Shown one piece after another: positions 1 to 9,617 of a stretch of DNA of 64,000 nt (its first letter is position 1; every line of letters begins with the position of its first letter). This DNA comes from Stutzerimonas stutzeri TS44 (GTDB lineage: Bacteria > Pseudomonadota > Gammaproteobacteria > Pseudomonadales > Pseudomonadaceae). The stretch is taken from positions 24,915 through 88,914 of the forward strand of contig AJXE01000017.1 in assembly GCA_000263395.1 (NCBI GenBank), in the 5' to 3' direction. The position numbers and the translations under genes are program-made. The notes under the pieces were generated by a model. That model was not told the origin of the DNA. It did not search any database and saw only the letters and a list, made by a program, of their open reading frames with translations.

Positions 1-39
1 CACAGCGCCCTGCGCGTATCGAAAAAAGGGAGCCACAGC

Positions 40-1416
40 ATGGCCTTAAGCGTATTCGACCTCTTCAAAATCGGTATCGGCCCATCGAGCTCGCACACCG
101 TGGGACCGATGCGCGCCGCGGCGCTGTTCGTCGAAGCCCTGCGCGAGCGCGACCTGCTCTCCGGCGTGCGGCGTATCGAGGCGCGCCTGTATGGCTCGCT
201 GGCGGCCACCGGGGTCGGCCACGGCAGCGACCGCGCGGTGATCATGGGGCTGATGGGCGAATGGCCGGAGAGCATCGATCCCGCGCAGATCGCTCCACGC
301 ATGGCCAGGCTGCGCGAATGCAACGAGCTGCTGCTCGACAATCAGTTGCCGATCGCCTTCGACTGGCGCCGCGACATGCGCCTGCTCGACGACAACCTGC
401 CCTACCACCCCAACGCCATGACCCTGCTGGCCGAGGGTGACGCCGGCGCGCTGTTCGAGGAAACCTACTACTCCATCGGCGGCGGCTTCGTCGTCGACGC
501 CGCGCAGGCGGCCAGCGGTCGCCTGGACCAGGACCAGACGGAACTGCCCTACGACTTCAACAGCGCGGCTGAGATGCTGCGCCAGTGCGCCCGGCACGGG
601 CTGCGCGTGTCGCAGCTGATGATGGAGAACGAAAAGGTCTGGCGCAGCGAGGCAGAGATTCGTAGCGGCCTGCTGCAGCTCTGGCGCACCATGCAGGAGT
701 GCATCGCCAACGGCCTGCGCGAAGAGGGCATCCTGCCCGGCGGGCTGGACGTGCGCCGCCGCGCCGCCAGACTGCATCGCAGCCTGCAGGAGCTGGGCAA
801 GCCGAACGTGATCCAGAGCACCATCAGTGCAATGGAGTGGGTCAACCTCTACGCCCTGGCGGTCAACGAGGAAAACGCCGCCGGCGGACGCATGGTGACC
901 GCCCCCACCAACGGCGCGGCCGGCATCATCCCGGCGGTGCTGCACTACTACATGCGCTTCAACCCGGACGCCCGCGACGAGGACGTCGTCGACTTCCTGC
1001 TCGCCGCCGCCGCCGTGGGCATCCTGTGCAAGAAGAACGCCTCGATCTCCGGCGCCGAGGTCGGCTGCCAGGGCGAGGTGGGTTCGGCCTGCGCGATGGC
1101 CGCCGCGGGCCTGGCCGAAGTCCTCGGCGCGACGCCCGAGCAGCTGGAGAATGCCGCGGAAATCGGCCTGGAACACAACCTGGGCCTGACCTGCGACCCG
1201 GTCGGCGGGCTGGTGCAGGTGCCGTGCATCGAACGCAACGCCATCGCGGCGGTGAAGGCGATCAACGCCACCCAGATGGCCCTGCGCGGCGATGGCCAGC
1301 ACCATATCTCGCTCGATCGCGTGATCCGCACCATGCGCGACACCGGTGCCGACATGCATGACAAGTACAAGGAAACCTCGCGCGGTGGCCTCGCCGTGAG
1401 CGGCATCGAATGCTGA
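40..1416 (+). CDS. sdaB: L-serine ammonia-lyase (iron-sulfur serine dehydratase)
   Basis: Cytosolic single-chain [4Fe-4S] L-serine deaminase of 458 aa, converting serine to pyruvate and ammonia. Visible are the N-terminal [10 protein letters not shown] motif (residues 14-23) and cysteines 343, 385 and 396, which match the cluster ligands known for this family. The start is supported by an AGGGAG ribosome-binding site at about 27-32. In this region it is the exit step from glycine/sarcosine catabolism: GlyA makes serine and this enzyme makes pyruvate. Pseudomonas carries two paralogues; the symbol sdaB is chosen because in P. aeruginosa the copy next to the betaine regulator bears that name, so the exact symbol is less certain than the function. 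Confidence 0.93.
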   Translation: MALSVFDLFKIGIGPSSSHTVGPMRAAALFVEALRERDLLSGVRRIEARLYGSLAATGVGHGSDRAVIMGLMGEWPESIDPAQIAPRMARLRECNELLLDNQLPIAFDWRRDMRLLDDNLPYHPNAMTLLAEGDAGALFEETYYSIGGGFVVDAAQAASGRLDQDQTELPYDFNSAAEMLRQCARHGLRVSQLMMENEKVWRSEAEIRSGLLQLWRTMQECIANGLREEGILPGGLDVRRRAARLHRSLQELGKPNVIQSTISAMEWVNLYALAVNEENAAGGRMVTAPTNGAAGIIPAVLHYYMRFNPDARDEDVVDFLLAAAAVGILCKKNASISGAEVGCQGEVGSACAMAAAGLAEVLGATPEQLENAAEIGLEHNLGLTCDPVGGLVQVPCIERNAIAAVKAINATQMALRGDGQHHISLDRVIRTMRDTGADMHDKYKETSRGGLAVSGIEC

Positions 1417-1452
1417 CGCTGCCAACCGTCGGCCTTGCTGAGGAGTGCCAGG

Positions 1453-1872
1453 ATGACTCGTTTCGAGAAGATGAGCGGCGCTAGCGGCGGACCTGTCGCT
1501 GGCGTCCCGAGCGGGCGGCCGCGTAGCCAGGAAGAGGTCAGTCCCAGGCTGCACGAAGCCGTCGACCTGATGGAAGCGAACCTGCAGGCGCCGCTGCGGC
1601 TCGTCGACCTGGCCGACCAGATCGGCCTGTCGCGCCGCCAGCTGGAGCGGCTGTTCGAACGCCACCTGAGCTGTCCGCCGGCGCGCTATTACCTGCGTCT
1701 GCGCCTGCTACGGGCCCGCCAGCTGTTACGCCGGACTCGCCTGCCCGTCACCTCGGTGGCCACCGGCTGTGGTTTCCGTTCGGCGCAGAGTTTTTCGCGC
1801 AGCTATCGAGAACACTTCGGCATCGCGCCGGGCGGCGAACGCATGGCACGCCCGCTGGCCACGCCGCCCTGA
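1453..1872 (+). CDS. AraC-type HTH domain protein, probably a truncated GlxA/GbdR-like regulator
   Basis: A 139-aa protein made almost only of the two-helix-turn-helix AraC/XylS DNA-binding domain (about residues 35-130), with the typical second HTH ending in an FGIAPGGER-like motif. The N-terminal amidotransferase-like sensor domain that precedes this module in GbdR/GlxA-type regulators is absent. In P. aeruginosa the betaine regulator gbdR adjoins sdaB, so this is plausibly the 3' remnant of such a gene; that is inference. It begins 36 nt after the serine dehydratase stop and ends just before a strong terminator. It could still be a functional stand-alone DNA-binding protein. Confidence 0.6.
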   Translation: MTRFEKMSGASGGPVAGVPSGRPRSQEEVSPRLHEAVDLMEANLQAPLRLVDLADQIGLSRRQLERLFERHLSCPPARYYLRLRLLRARQLLRRTRLPVTSVATGCGFRSAQSFSRSYREHFGIAPGGERMARPLATPP

Positions 1873-1900
1873 AGCCCCCTCACCCTGATTCTGTCGGCTT

Positions 1901-1938
1901 GAGCCCGATCGTGCAGCAGCACATCGGGCTCTTTTTTT
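1901..1938 (+). terminator. Rho-independent terminator
   Basis: Perfect 9-bp stem GAGCCCGAT/ATCGGGCTC (1901-1909 and 1923-1931) followed by seven T residues. It closes the serine dehydratase/AraC-fragment transcript. Confidence 0.9.
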
Positions 1939-1989
1939 GGCTCTTCACCGCTCACGGGGGACATGGTTGTTTTGAGACTGGACTGGCAG

Positions 1990-2720
1990 GATTTTTTTGG
2001 AGGGGGGTGCTGGTGGTTCTGGTTTCGCCCCCCGGCCGAGTAATTTGACTCGCTTCGCGCGCCCTTCGGGCCAGCCTTCGGCTGTTACTCCGCTACGCTG
2101 CGTTTCTCGTTGCTTGCAGAGAAAACAACCAAAGAGAAAGCGCGCCCGACATCCAAGTCTGACCTGCGGCCAGACTTCCCTTGCTCCAGCGCCGCTCCGC
2201 GGGGCACGTCACGAAATGCGACGCCTCTACTCAGCCTCCTGACGGGGAGTTGGGTCCGAGTCGCCAGGAAGATCGAGAAGCTGGCTTTGCTGCGCTTTGG
2301 CTTTTCCAGCACGGCCTGCCAGGCAGCACCAACCGCCCCTTTCAGGAGGGTGAGCGCAATCGCTGCGCAGAGGGGCGAGCCGCATGGATGCGGTGAGAGT
2401 CGTAAAGGGCCAGGGATGGCCCTTGTACGACGACCCTCGGAGCAGCGATGGAGCGAGCGAACCCTGCGCGCAGCGCAGGGCCGGATGCAGGAGCAAGCGT
2501 TTTTGCTTACTTTTTTCGCGACTGAAAAAAGTGAGTCGCCCAGCAGGGCGAAACCAGCCGCTCAAGCAACTCACAACTTGCCACTCGCCACTCGCCACTC
2601 GCCACTCGCCATGAGAGCAAAACCTTCAGTCACCCCTCCCCAAAAAAACCACCAGCCCAAGCCCAATCCCACCTCCCCGACAAAGCACGCTGAGCTTTTC
2701 CCACCCACACCCCGATAGCA
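1990..2720. repeat. Gene-free stretch resembling a Pseudomonas interspersed noncoding repeat
   Basis: The interval from the terminator to the creatinase promoter region (about 1940-2779) has open frames on both strands but none with a convincing start, ribosome-binding site or recognisable product. It contains two AT-rich blocks of the form CAAAAAGTAAGC/GACTGAAAAAAGTGAG (about 2495-2550) of the kind seen around multicopy Pseudomonas intergenic repeats. It also holds four perfect tandem copies of the heptamer CCACTCG at 2581-2608. Copy number in the genome cannot be judged from this window. Confidence 0.45.
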
Positions 2721-2859
2721 CTTTGACAACAGAGCGGTTCTGGCCAATTCCAGGTCGCAAACACACAAAAAGTGTGAGGTGGCTTCTGTTGCAATCCTGT
2801 TCAACGACCCGCCAGTCGGCCGGTCGCAACAACGGCAAATACAACAAGGATTCAACGCC

Positions 2860-4071
2860 ATGCAGATGCCCAAAACGCTCCGGATCCAGAACGGCCAGAA
2901 AGTGAAGTCAACCTTCTCCGCCGAGGAATACGCCAACCGCCAGGCCAAGCTGCGCGCCCATCTGGCGGCAGAGAACATCGACGCGGCGGTCTTCACCTCG
3001 TACCACAACATCAACTACTACAGCGACTTCCTCTACTGCTCGTTCGGCCGCCCCTACGCTCTGGTGGTGACCCAGGATGACGTGGTGAGCATCAGCGCCA
3101 ACATCGACGGCGGTCAGCCGTGGCGCCGCACCCAGGGCACCAACAACATCGTCTACACCGACTGGCAGCGCGACAACTACTTCGTCGCCATCCAGCAGGC
3201 GCTGCCCAAGGCCCGCCGCATCGGCATCGAGTTCGACCACCTGAACCTGCAGAACCGCGACAAGCTGGCCGCCCGCTATCCGGACGCCGAGCTGGTCGAC
3301 GTCGCCGCCCCGTGCATGCGCATGCGCATGATCAAGTCCGCCGAAGAGCACGTGATGATCCGCCACGGCGCGCGCATCGCCGACATCGGCGGCGCGGCAG
3401 TGGTCGAGGCGCTGCGCGACCAGGTGCCGGAGTACGAGGTGGCCCTGCACGCCACCCAGGCTATGGTCCGCGCCATCGCCAACACCTTCGAGGACGTCGA
3501 GCTGATGGACACCTGGACCTGGTTCCAGTCCGGCATCAACACCGACGGCGCGCACAACCCGGTCACCACCCGCAAGGTGAACAAGGGCGACATCCTCAGC
3601 CTGAACTGCTTCCCGATGATCGCCGGCTACTACACCGCGCTGGAACGCACCCTGTTCCTCGACCACTGCTCCGACGACCACCTGCGCCTGTGGCAGGTCA
3701 ACGTCGAGGTGCACGAGGCCGGCCTGAAGCTGATCAAGCCGGGCGCACGCTGCAGCGACATCGCCAAGGAACTCAACGAGATCTTCCTCCGCCACGATCT
3801 GCTGCAGTACCGCACCTTCGGCTACGGCCACTCCTTCGGCACCCTCAGCCACTACTACGGTCGCGAAGCTGGCCTGGAATTGCGCGAGGACATCGACACC
3901 GTACTGGAGCCCGGCATGGTGGTGTCCATCGAGCCGATGATCATGCTGCCCGAAGGCATGCCGGGTGCTGGCGGCTACCGCGAGCATGACATCCTGATCG
4001 TCAACGAGAACGGCGCCGAGAACATCACCAAGTTCCCCTACGGCCCCGAGAAAAACATCATCCGCAAGTAA
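2860..4071 (+). CDS. Creatinase (creatine amidinohydrolase, EC 3.5.3.3)
   Basis: Hydrolyses creatine to sarcosine plus urea; cytosolic homodimer with the pita-bread (M24) fold but no metal requirement. The 403-aa length equals the P. putida enzyme, and the catalytic residues His232, Glu262 and Glu358 fall at exactly the expected positions. The start MQMPK is chosen over the upstream in-frame ATG at 2779 because it matches the family N-terminus and is preceded by CAAGGA at 2845-2850. It sits with creatininase and two transporters upstream of the sarcosine oxidase operon, giving a continuous pathway. It is followed by a very strong hairpin. Confidence 0.96.
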   Translation: MQMPKTLRIQNGQKVKSTFSAEEYANRQAKLRAHLAAENIDAAVFTSYHNINYYSDFLYCSFGRPYALVVTQDDVVSISANIDGGQPWRRTQGTNNIVYTDWQRDNYFVAIQQALPKARRIGIEFDHLNLQNRDKLAARYPDAELVDVAAPCMRMRMIKSAEEHVMIRHGARIADIGGAAVVEALRDQVPEYEVALHATQAMVRAIANTFEDVELMDTWTWFQSGINTDGAHNPVTTRKVNKGDILSLNCFPMIAGYYTALERTLFLDHCSDDHLRLWQVNVEVHEAGLKLIKPGARCSDIAKELNEIFLRHDLLQYRTFGYGHSFGTLSHYYGREAGLELREDIDTVLEPGMVVSIEPMIMLPEGMPGAGGYREHDILIVNENGAENITKFPYGPEKNIIRK

Positions 4072-4080
4072 CCCGCAAAA

Positions 4081-4115
4081 GCGGCTGGCGCCAGGTTCGA
4101 CCTGGCGCCAGCCGC
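4081..4115 (+). terminator. Perfect 16-bp hairpin after creatinase
   Basis: Arms at 4081-4096 and 4100-4115 are perfect reverse complements with a 3-nt loop. No T-run follows, so it may act as an mRNA-stabilising or attenuating hairpin between creatinase and the downstream transporter rather than a classical terminator. Confidence 0.6.
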
Positions 4116-4120
4116 CAGCA

Positions 4121-4184
4121 GGTTGTTGAAAAACGCAGGCGAGCAGCCAACGCAAGGCTACGCAGGCGGTTTTCAACAGTCTGT
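4121..4184. repeat. Imperfect palindromic intergenic repeat
   Basis: Arms TGTTGAAAA (4124-4132) and TTTTCAACA (4170-4178) enclose a GC-rich centre. The layout resembles the TGTTGAAAAA...TTTTTCAACA palindromes scattered through P. stutzeri-group genomes. The remaining gap to the transporter start (4185-4457) shows nothing recognisable. Confidence 0.5.
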
Positions 4185-4457
4185 TAGGCAAACCCGAACC
4201 AGCAAGAGGATACGAAACGACACTTGACGGCGATCACCAGGGCCAGCCCCGGCGATCTTTGCAACACATGAACTACCAACTGCCGAACAATTCATTACAA
4301 AAACAGAGGTGCAGGCGATGGTCAGGTTAATCTGCAGCACTCTGCGTCATGCAGAGTGCCACGCGACATGTGCAGTGCACGAACGGAGTGACCGGAAGTG
4401 GTTATCCGCCGAGACGACAGGGATCGAAATGGGCCAGCCGCCCCACGGAGGCGCCCG

Positions 4458-5798
4458 ATGAGCACGCTCAGCGATTCCCTGGCCTACGGCCAGCCCAGCC
4501 GTAGCGAGACCGCAGCCCAACGCAGCACCCTGCGCCGCGCCGCCACCGCCAGCTTCATGGGCAACTTCGTCGAATGGTTCGACTACGCCGCCTACGGCTA
4601 TCTGGCGGCGGTGATCGCGGTGGTGTTCTTCCCCGCGACCGACAAGACCACCGGCCTGCTGGCCACCTTCGCAGTGTTCGCCCTCTCCTTCATCGTCCGC
4701 CCGATCGGCGGCATCGTCTGGGGTCACATCGGTGACCGCTACGGCCGGCGCAACGCCCTGTCGCTGTCGATCCTGATCATGTCCGGCGCAACCTTCTGCA
4801 TCGCCTTTCTGCCGACCTACGCCCAGGTCGGCATGCTCGCCCCGCTGTTGCTCCTGCTGATCCGCCTGGTGCAGGGCTTCTCCGCCTCCGGCGAGTACGC
4901 CGGCGCGGCGGCCTTCCTCGCCGAGTACGCTCCGGACAGGAAACGCGGCTTCTACACCAGCCTGGTGCCGGCCAGCACCGCCGCCGGCCTGCTGTTCGGC
5001 TCGCTGTTCGCCGCCGGCCTGTACTCCCAGCTCGACAGCGAACAGCTGCACAGCTGGGGCTGGCGCCTGCCGTTCCTGCTCGCCGCACCGCTGGGGCTGA
5101 TCGGCCGCTACATCCGCCTGCATCTGGAAGACACCCCGAAGTTCCAGGAGATGGAAAAGGCCCTGGAGCACAAGGCGACCCAGCATCGGCCACCGATCAG
5201 CGAACTGCTTGGCGTGCATCGCAAGCGCGTGCTGGTGGCCATCGGCGTCACCTGCCTCAACGCGGTGGCCTTCTACCTGATCCTCAGCTACATGCCCACC
5301 TACCTGTCCACCGAGCTGGGCATGAGCGAGACCGATTCGTTCCTCGCCTCCACGGTGTCACTGGCCACCTACATCGGCTTCATCTTCCTGATGGGCATAC
5401 TGTCCGATCGCTTCGGCCGCAAGACCATGCTGATCGCCGCCTCCCTGCTGTTTCTCGCCGTCACCGTGCCGCTGTTCAGCGCGCTGGAGGGCCAGGCCTT
5501 CGCCTTCATCCTGCTGATCCAGATCGCCTTCGGCTTGATGCTGGCGATGAACGACGGCACCCTGCCGTGCTTTCTCGCCGAGGTGTTCCCCACCCGCGTG
5601 CGCTACAGCGGCTTCGCCTTCAGCTTCAACACCGCCAACGCGCTGTTCGGCGGAACCGCGCCGTTCATCGCCACCTGGCTGATCAGCCAGACCGGCAACA
5701 AGCTGGCCCCGGCCTGGATGCTGGTAGCCGCCGCTGGGGTGGCGCTGCTGGCGATGCTGTACATCCGCGAAACCGCTCACCAGGCGTTGAGCGACTGA
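4458..5798 (+). CDS. MFS transporter, metabolite:H+ symporter (ProP/MHS-like) family
   Basis: A 446-aa inner-membrane transporter with about 12 hydrophobic segments and the MHS-family signatures: GNFVEWFDYAAYG near the N-terminus and the loop 2-3 motif GHIGDRYGRRNALS. Family members move osmolytes, betaines and organic acids with protons. Its place between creatinase and creatininase suggests a creatine, creatinine or betaine importer, which is inference. The start at 4458 is preceded by CGGAGG (4446-4451), so the longer frame from 4398 is not used. Confidence 0.85.
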   Translation: MSTLSDSLAYGQPSRSETAAQRSTLRRAATASFMGNFVEWFDYAAYGYLAAVIAVVFFPATDKTTGLLATFAVFALSFIVRPIGGIVWGHIGDRYGRRNALSLSILIMSGATFCIAFLPTYAQVGMLAPLLLLLIRLVQGFSASGEYAGAAAFLAEYAPDRKRGFYTSLVPASTAAGLLFGSLFAAGLYSQLDSEQLHSWGWRLPFLLAAPLGLIGRYIRLHLEDTPKFQEMEKALEHKATQHRPPISELLGVHRKRVLVAIGVTCLNAVAFYLILSYMPTYLSTELGMSETDSFLASTVSLATYIGFIFLMGILSDRFGRKTMLIAASLLFLAVTVPLFSALEGQAFAFILLIQIAFGLMLAMNDGTLPCFLAEVFPTRVRYSGFAFSFNTANALFGGTAPFIATWLISQTGNKLAPAWMLVAAAGVALLAMLYIRETAHQALSD

Positions 5799-5956
5799 AA
5801 CATCGGATCCGGCCAACTTCAGGTCGGATTCGTGCAAAAAAACCTGACCGATATCTGCTATCAGGTGCCCATCCATGCAGCCGGGCTCCCCGGAACCTGC
5901 GCTGCCCTGTGAACAGAGGACCCGGCCTCGGCCGGTCCGCTCCACGGAGAACAACA

Positions 5957-6739
5957 ATGAGCAAGAGTGTTTTCGTTGGCGAACTGACCTGGAAGGAATA
6001 CGCAGCGCGGGTCGCCCAGGGTGACTGCGTGCTGATGCTGCCGGTCGGCGCGCTGGAACAGCACGGCCATCACATGTGCATGAACGTCGATGTGCTGCTG
6101 CCCACCGCGGTCTGCCAGCGGGTCGCCGAGCGCATCGGCGCCCTGGTGCTGCCCGGCCTGCAGTACGGCTACAAGTCGCAGCAGAAGTCCGGCGGCGGTA
6201 ACCACTTCCCCGGCACCACCAGCCTGGACGGCGCCACCCTCACCGGCACGGTGCAGGACATCATCCGCGAGCTGGCCCGCCACGGCGCGCGGCGTCTGGT
6301 GATGATGAACGGCCACTACGAGAACTCCATGTTCATCGTCGAGGGCATCGACCTGGCGCTGCGCGAGCTGCGCTATGCCGGCATCGACGACTTCAAGGTG
6401 GTGGTGCTGTCCTACTGGGACTTCGTCAAGGACCCGGCGGTGATCGAACAGCTCTACCCCGAGGGTTTCCTCGGCTGGGACATCGAGCACGGCGGCGTCT
6501 TCGAGACCTCGCTGATGCTCGCCCTGCACCCCGGCCTGGTGAACCTGGACAAGGTGGTCGACCACCCGCCGGCCACCTTCCCGCCCTACGACGTGTTCCC
6601 GGTCGATCCGGCGCGCACGCCGGCGGCCGGCACCCTGTCGTCGGCCAAGACCGCCAGCCTGGCGAAGGGCGAGCTGATCCTCGAGGTCTGCGTCGCCGGC
6701 ATCGCCGAGGCCATCGGCCAGGAGTTCCCGGCCACCTGA
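5957..6739 (+). CDS. Creatininase (creatinine amidohydrolase, EC 3.5.2.10)
   Basis: Interconverts creatinine and creatine using a binuclear metal site. The protein is 260 aa, the same as the P. putida enzyme, and the metal ligands Glu34, His36, Asp45, His120 and Glu122 are all in place. The start MSKSV fits the family N-terminus; GGAGAACAACA precedes it. It feeds creatine to the creatinase upstream, and the following NCS1 permease is the natural uptake partner. Confidence 0.96.
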   Translation: MSKSVFVGELTWKEYAARVAQGDCVLMLPVGALEQHGHHMCMNVDVLLPTAVCQRVAERIGALVLPGLQYGYKSQQKSGGGNHFPGTTSLDGATLTGTVQDIIRELARHGARRLVMMNGHYENSMFIVEGIDLALRELRYAGIDDFKVVVLSYWDFVKDPAVIEQLYPEGFLGWDIEHGGVFETSLMLALHPGLVNLDKVVDHPPATFPPYDVFPVDPARTPAAGTLSSAKTASLAKGELILEVCVAGIAEAIGQEFPAT

Positions 6740-6842
6740 CCCTGCAGCGCGTCACCCCGAACACCGAACACCGAACAAGCGACTTCACGACCTCAACAAA
6801 TACAAAAAAGGCCGCCACGGCGGTCGCGAGGAAGTTTCAGCT

Positions 6843-8237
6843 ATGTCGAATTCAGACGCACATAAAGAATACGGACTGGCCCAGATCAAACCCGAGGAGC
6901 GCAGCTACGGCTTCGTCGACACGGTATGGACCTGGTTCGGCTCCGGCATCAATACCGGCTCCTGGTTCTTCGGCGGCATGGCCGCCTCCCTGGGCATGGT
7001 CTTCGTCCTGCAGTACAGCGTGCTGTGGTTGCCGCTGATGATGATTCCCTGGGCGATGGTGGCCTATATCGGCTACCGCTACGGCGCCAGTACCGCGGTA
7101 GTGGCCCGGCCGTCACTGGGCACCAAGGGCTCGCAACTGACCGGCATCGCCCAATTCCTGGTGCTGATCGGCTGGCCCAGCGTGAACAGCTTCATCGCCG
7201 CCATCTCCCTGACCCACGTATTCGGCGCCGCCTTCGGCTGGCCGGCGTTCGGTCAGCCGGGATCGGCGGGACCGATGGTCATCGGCATCCTGCTGACCGC
7301 CGTCGCCCAGGGGGTGATCACCTTCCTCGGCCATGAGGCGATCCGTTATCTGGAGCGCATCGCCGGCGTCCTGCTGCTGGCACTCGGCGGCTGGGTCACC
7401 TACATCGTCCTGTCGAAGTGGAACCTTGAGCAGGTCATGGCCTTCCAGGTGCAGAATCCGACTCACAGCGTGGCCTTCTTCATTGATCTGGCCTTCGGCT
7501 TCTCCTGGACCTGGGCGCAGGTGGCGGACTTCTCGCGCTTCTCCAAGACCGGCCGGGCAGCCACGGTGGGCACCTGGCTGGGCCTGAACATCGGTCAGGG
7601 CTGGTTCATGCTGATCGGCGCCATCGGCACCATCGGCGTGGCGCTGCAGACCGGCAGCATCGATCCGAACAACTCCGACCCGAGCTCCACCCTGGCCACC
7701 CTGGGCCTGGGCCTGGTGTCCTTCCTGGTGCTGATCTTCGCCACCGTGAGCACCAACGTCACCGTGCTGTACGGTTCGGGGATGGGCCTGCTGGGTGCCT
7801 TCAAGCGCCTGACACCGAAGAAGGCGCTGGCGATCATCGTCGTGCTGCAGCTGGGACTGTGCTTCGTGCCGATGGCCTTCGACTCCTTCCTGCACTACTT
7901 CGAGACCTTCCTCGGCGTGATCGGCGGGCTGTTCATCCCGTTGTGGACCATCATCCTGGTGGACTACTTCTTCATCCGCGGCAAGCGCATCAGCGACCGG
8001 GACCTGTTCGCCGAAGCCGGCGGCGCCTACTACGGCGTCAACGGCTGGAACCTGGCGGGAATCGCCGCGCTGGTACTGGGCTTTGCCACGTACTTCATCC
8101 TCGCCCACGTGTTCAAGGACGTCGCCGCCCAGTACACCGCAAGCTTCCCGGCGATCCTGATCTCCGGCCTGGCCTACGCGGTGCTGGCGAAAAAGCCTGC
8201 GGTCGCCCTGCGCCCTAGCGCCCAGGGCGGCCTCTGA
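6843..8237 (+). CDS. NCS1-family (purine-cytosine permease-like) transporter, candidate creatinine permease
   Basis: A 464-aa inner-membrane protein with about 12 transmembrane helices and NCS1/CodB hallmarks: a conserved N-terminus ending in WTWFGSGINTGSW, and the helix 3-4 region AQFLVLIGWPSVNSF. NCS1 carriers import nucleobases, hydantoins and related small cyclic amides. Creatinine is a cyclic amide, so the neighbouring creatininase makes creatinine the likely substrate; this is inference from context. GAGGAAGTTTCAGCT precedes the ATG. A bidirectional terminator follows. Confidence 0.85.
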   Translation: MSNSDAHKEYGLAQIKPEERSYGFVDTVWTWFGSGINTGSWFFGGMAASLGMVFVLQYSVLWLPLMMIPWAMVAYIGYRYGASTAVVARPSLGTKGSQLTGIAQFLVLIGWPSVNSFIAAISLTHVFGAAFGWPAFGQPGSAGPMVIGILLTAVAQGVITFLGHEAIRYLERIAGVLLLALGGWVTYIVLSKWNLEQVMAFQVQNPTHSVAFFIDLAFGFSWTWAQVADFSRFSKTGRAATVGTWLGLNIGQGWFMLIGAIGTIGVALQTGSIDPNNSDPSSTLATLGLGLVSFLVLIFATVSTNVTVLYGSGMGLLGAFKRLTPKKALAIIVVLQLGLCFVPMAFDSFLHYFETFLGVIGGLFIPLWTIILVDYFFIRGKRISDRDLFAEAGGAYYGVNGWNLAGIAALVLGFATYFILAHVFKDVAAQYTASFPAILISGLAYAVLAKKPAVALRPSAQGGL

Positions 8238-8256
8238 AACACACCGCCGCGCAATG

Positions 8257-8293
8257 AAAATGCCGCCCCCCGCAAGGAGGGCGGCATTTTTGT
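8257..8293. terminator. Bidirectional terminator
   Basis: AAAATGCCGCCC (8257-8268) pairs with GGGCGGCATTTTT (from 8279), giving A/T runs on both sides. It separates the convergent NCS1 permease and GlxA-type regulator genes. Confidence 0.88.
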
Positions 8294-8329
8294 TTGCGGG
8301 ACAGGCGGCGGCGGGCCGGGCGCCGCTCC

Positions 8330-9331
8330 TCAGCCGTGCAGCGGGCTCTGCTTGCGCTCGCCGCGCGGCGAGTGGCCGAACTGGCGGCTGTAGCACTTGG
8401 AGAAGTGCGCCGGCGAGGTGAAGCCGCAGGCCAGGGCGATGTCGCGCACCTGGGATTCGCTGCGCAGCAGCAGGTCGCGCGCGCGCTTGAGGCGCAGCTC
8501 CAGGTAGTACTGGCTGGGCGTGCGCTCCAGGTGCTTGTGGAACAGGCGCTCCAGCTGGCGCACCGACACCTCGTTGAGCTGGGCCAGTTCCTCCAGCTCC
8601 AGCGGCTCCTCGAGGTTGGCCTCCATGATCGCGACGATCTGGCTGAGCTTGGGCTGCGCGTGGCCGAGCTGCTGGCGCAGCGGCACACGCTGCGGCTCGC
8701 GGGCGCCACGCATGCGGTCGCAGAGCAGCAGCTCGGCCGCCTGGCTGGCCAGTTCCACGCCGCCCGGCTCGCGCCCGACCAGTTGCAGCACCATGTCCAT
8801 CGAGGCCGTGCCGCCGGAGCAGGTGTAGCGATCGCGGTCCAGCTCGTACAGCTGGTTGGAGATGATGATGCCGGGGAATTTCTCCTTGACCTGCTCGATA
8901 TCTTCCCAGTGCAGGGTGCAGCGGTAGCCCTTGAGCAGCCCGGCGCAGGCCAGCAGGTGGCTGCCGGTACAGATGCCGCCCAGCGGCACGCCCAGCTCGG
9001 ACTGGCGCCGTAGCCAGTTGAGCAGCGGCCGGTCGTAGCTCGCCGGAATCGGGTTGGAGCCAACCACCAGCAGGGTGTCCAGCGGCGGCGCCTGCTCGAT
9101 GCTGTAGTCGGGCAGCACGCGCATGCCGTTGCTGGCCTGGACCGCCTCCAGGGTGCTGGCGATCAGCGGCGTGCGATACAGCGGCCGTCGGGCCACCAGG
9201 CCGGCAATGCGCAACACCTCGATGGCCGAGGCGAAACCGATAGCGGAGAAGTTGGGGAGCAGCAGGAAGCCGAAGGTTCGCGGGTTCGCGGCAACGGGTG
9301 TCGGCGCCTGTGCAGCGGCTTTGTTGTTCAT
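8330..9331 (-). CDS. GlxA-family AraC transcriptional regulator (GbdR/SouR-like)
   Basis: A 333-aa regulator with an N-terminal DJ-1/PfpI amidotransferase-like sensor domain (about 25-200, including GGICTGSHLLACAG) and a C-terminal AraC/XylS double HTH (about 235-325). GlxA-type regulators of this layout sense betaines or sarcosine in Pseudomonas (GbdR, SouR). It sits between the creatinine genes and glyA-sox, so it is the likely activator of one or both units. The start at 9331 (MNNKAAAQ) is chosen because upstream in-frame sequence does not resemble the family. It is transcribed divergently from glyA. Confidence 0.85.
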   Translation of the reverse strand: MNNKAAAQAPTPVAANPRTFGFLLLPNFSAIGFASAIEVLRIAGLVARRPLYRTPLIASTLEAVQASNGMRVLPDYSIEQAPPLDTLLVVGSNPIPASYDRPLLNWLRRQSELGVPLGGICTGSHLLACAGLLKGYRCTLHWEDIEQVKEKFPGIIISNQLYELDRDRYTCSGGTASMDMVLQLVGREPGGVELASQAAELLLCDRMRGAREPQRVPLRQQLGHAQPKLSQIVAIMEANLEEPLELEELAQLNEVSVRQLERLFHKHLERTPSQYYLELRLKRARDLLLRSESQVRDIALACGFTSPAHFSKCYSRQFGHSPRGERKQSPLHG

Positions 9332-9617
9332 TGGTATCCCTGTCCGGTCAGCCCCGGGAAGTCGGGAAATCCCAGGCGCATGCCCCTGCGATGGGCACGC
9401 TCGGATACTACACCGGAACGTCAACAGGCAGGGGCCACCCACAGCGCGCCCAGGCATGCCGATTTGAGCATTTTCATGTCGCAATCAGGCAATTGGCAGG
9501 CCCGCGGAATCAGCACAATCGATCGCACGGGGCCCTGGCAGGTGCGTCACATCGCCGCGCCAGGCACTTCCTAAACGCAGACGCGGCCCGTGGCGGGTTG
9601 CCAGGAGAATAAGAAAA

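Noticed and set aside
46..1665. A 539-aa minus-strand frame
   Set aside because: It lies opposite the serine dehydratase and AraC fragment, has the same GC-driven composition, and shows no ribosome-binding site or family match.
2110..2718. A 202-aa plus-strand frame in the long intergenic block
   Set aside because: It is biased in Lys/Pro/Arg/Ala, runs through repeat-like sequence and the heptamer array, and has no credible start site.
2723..2751. A TTGACA-based promoter for creatinase
   Set aside because: TTGACA is present at 2723-2728, but the sequence 17 bp downstream (AATTCC) is a poor -10, so no promoter is called.
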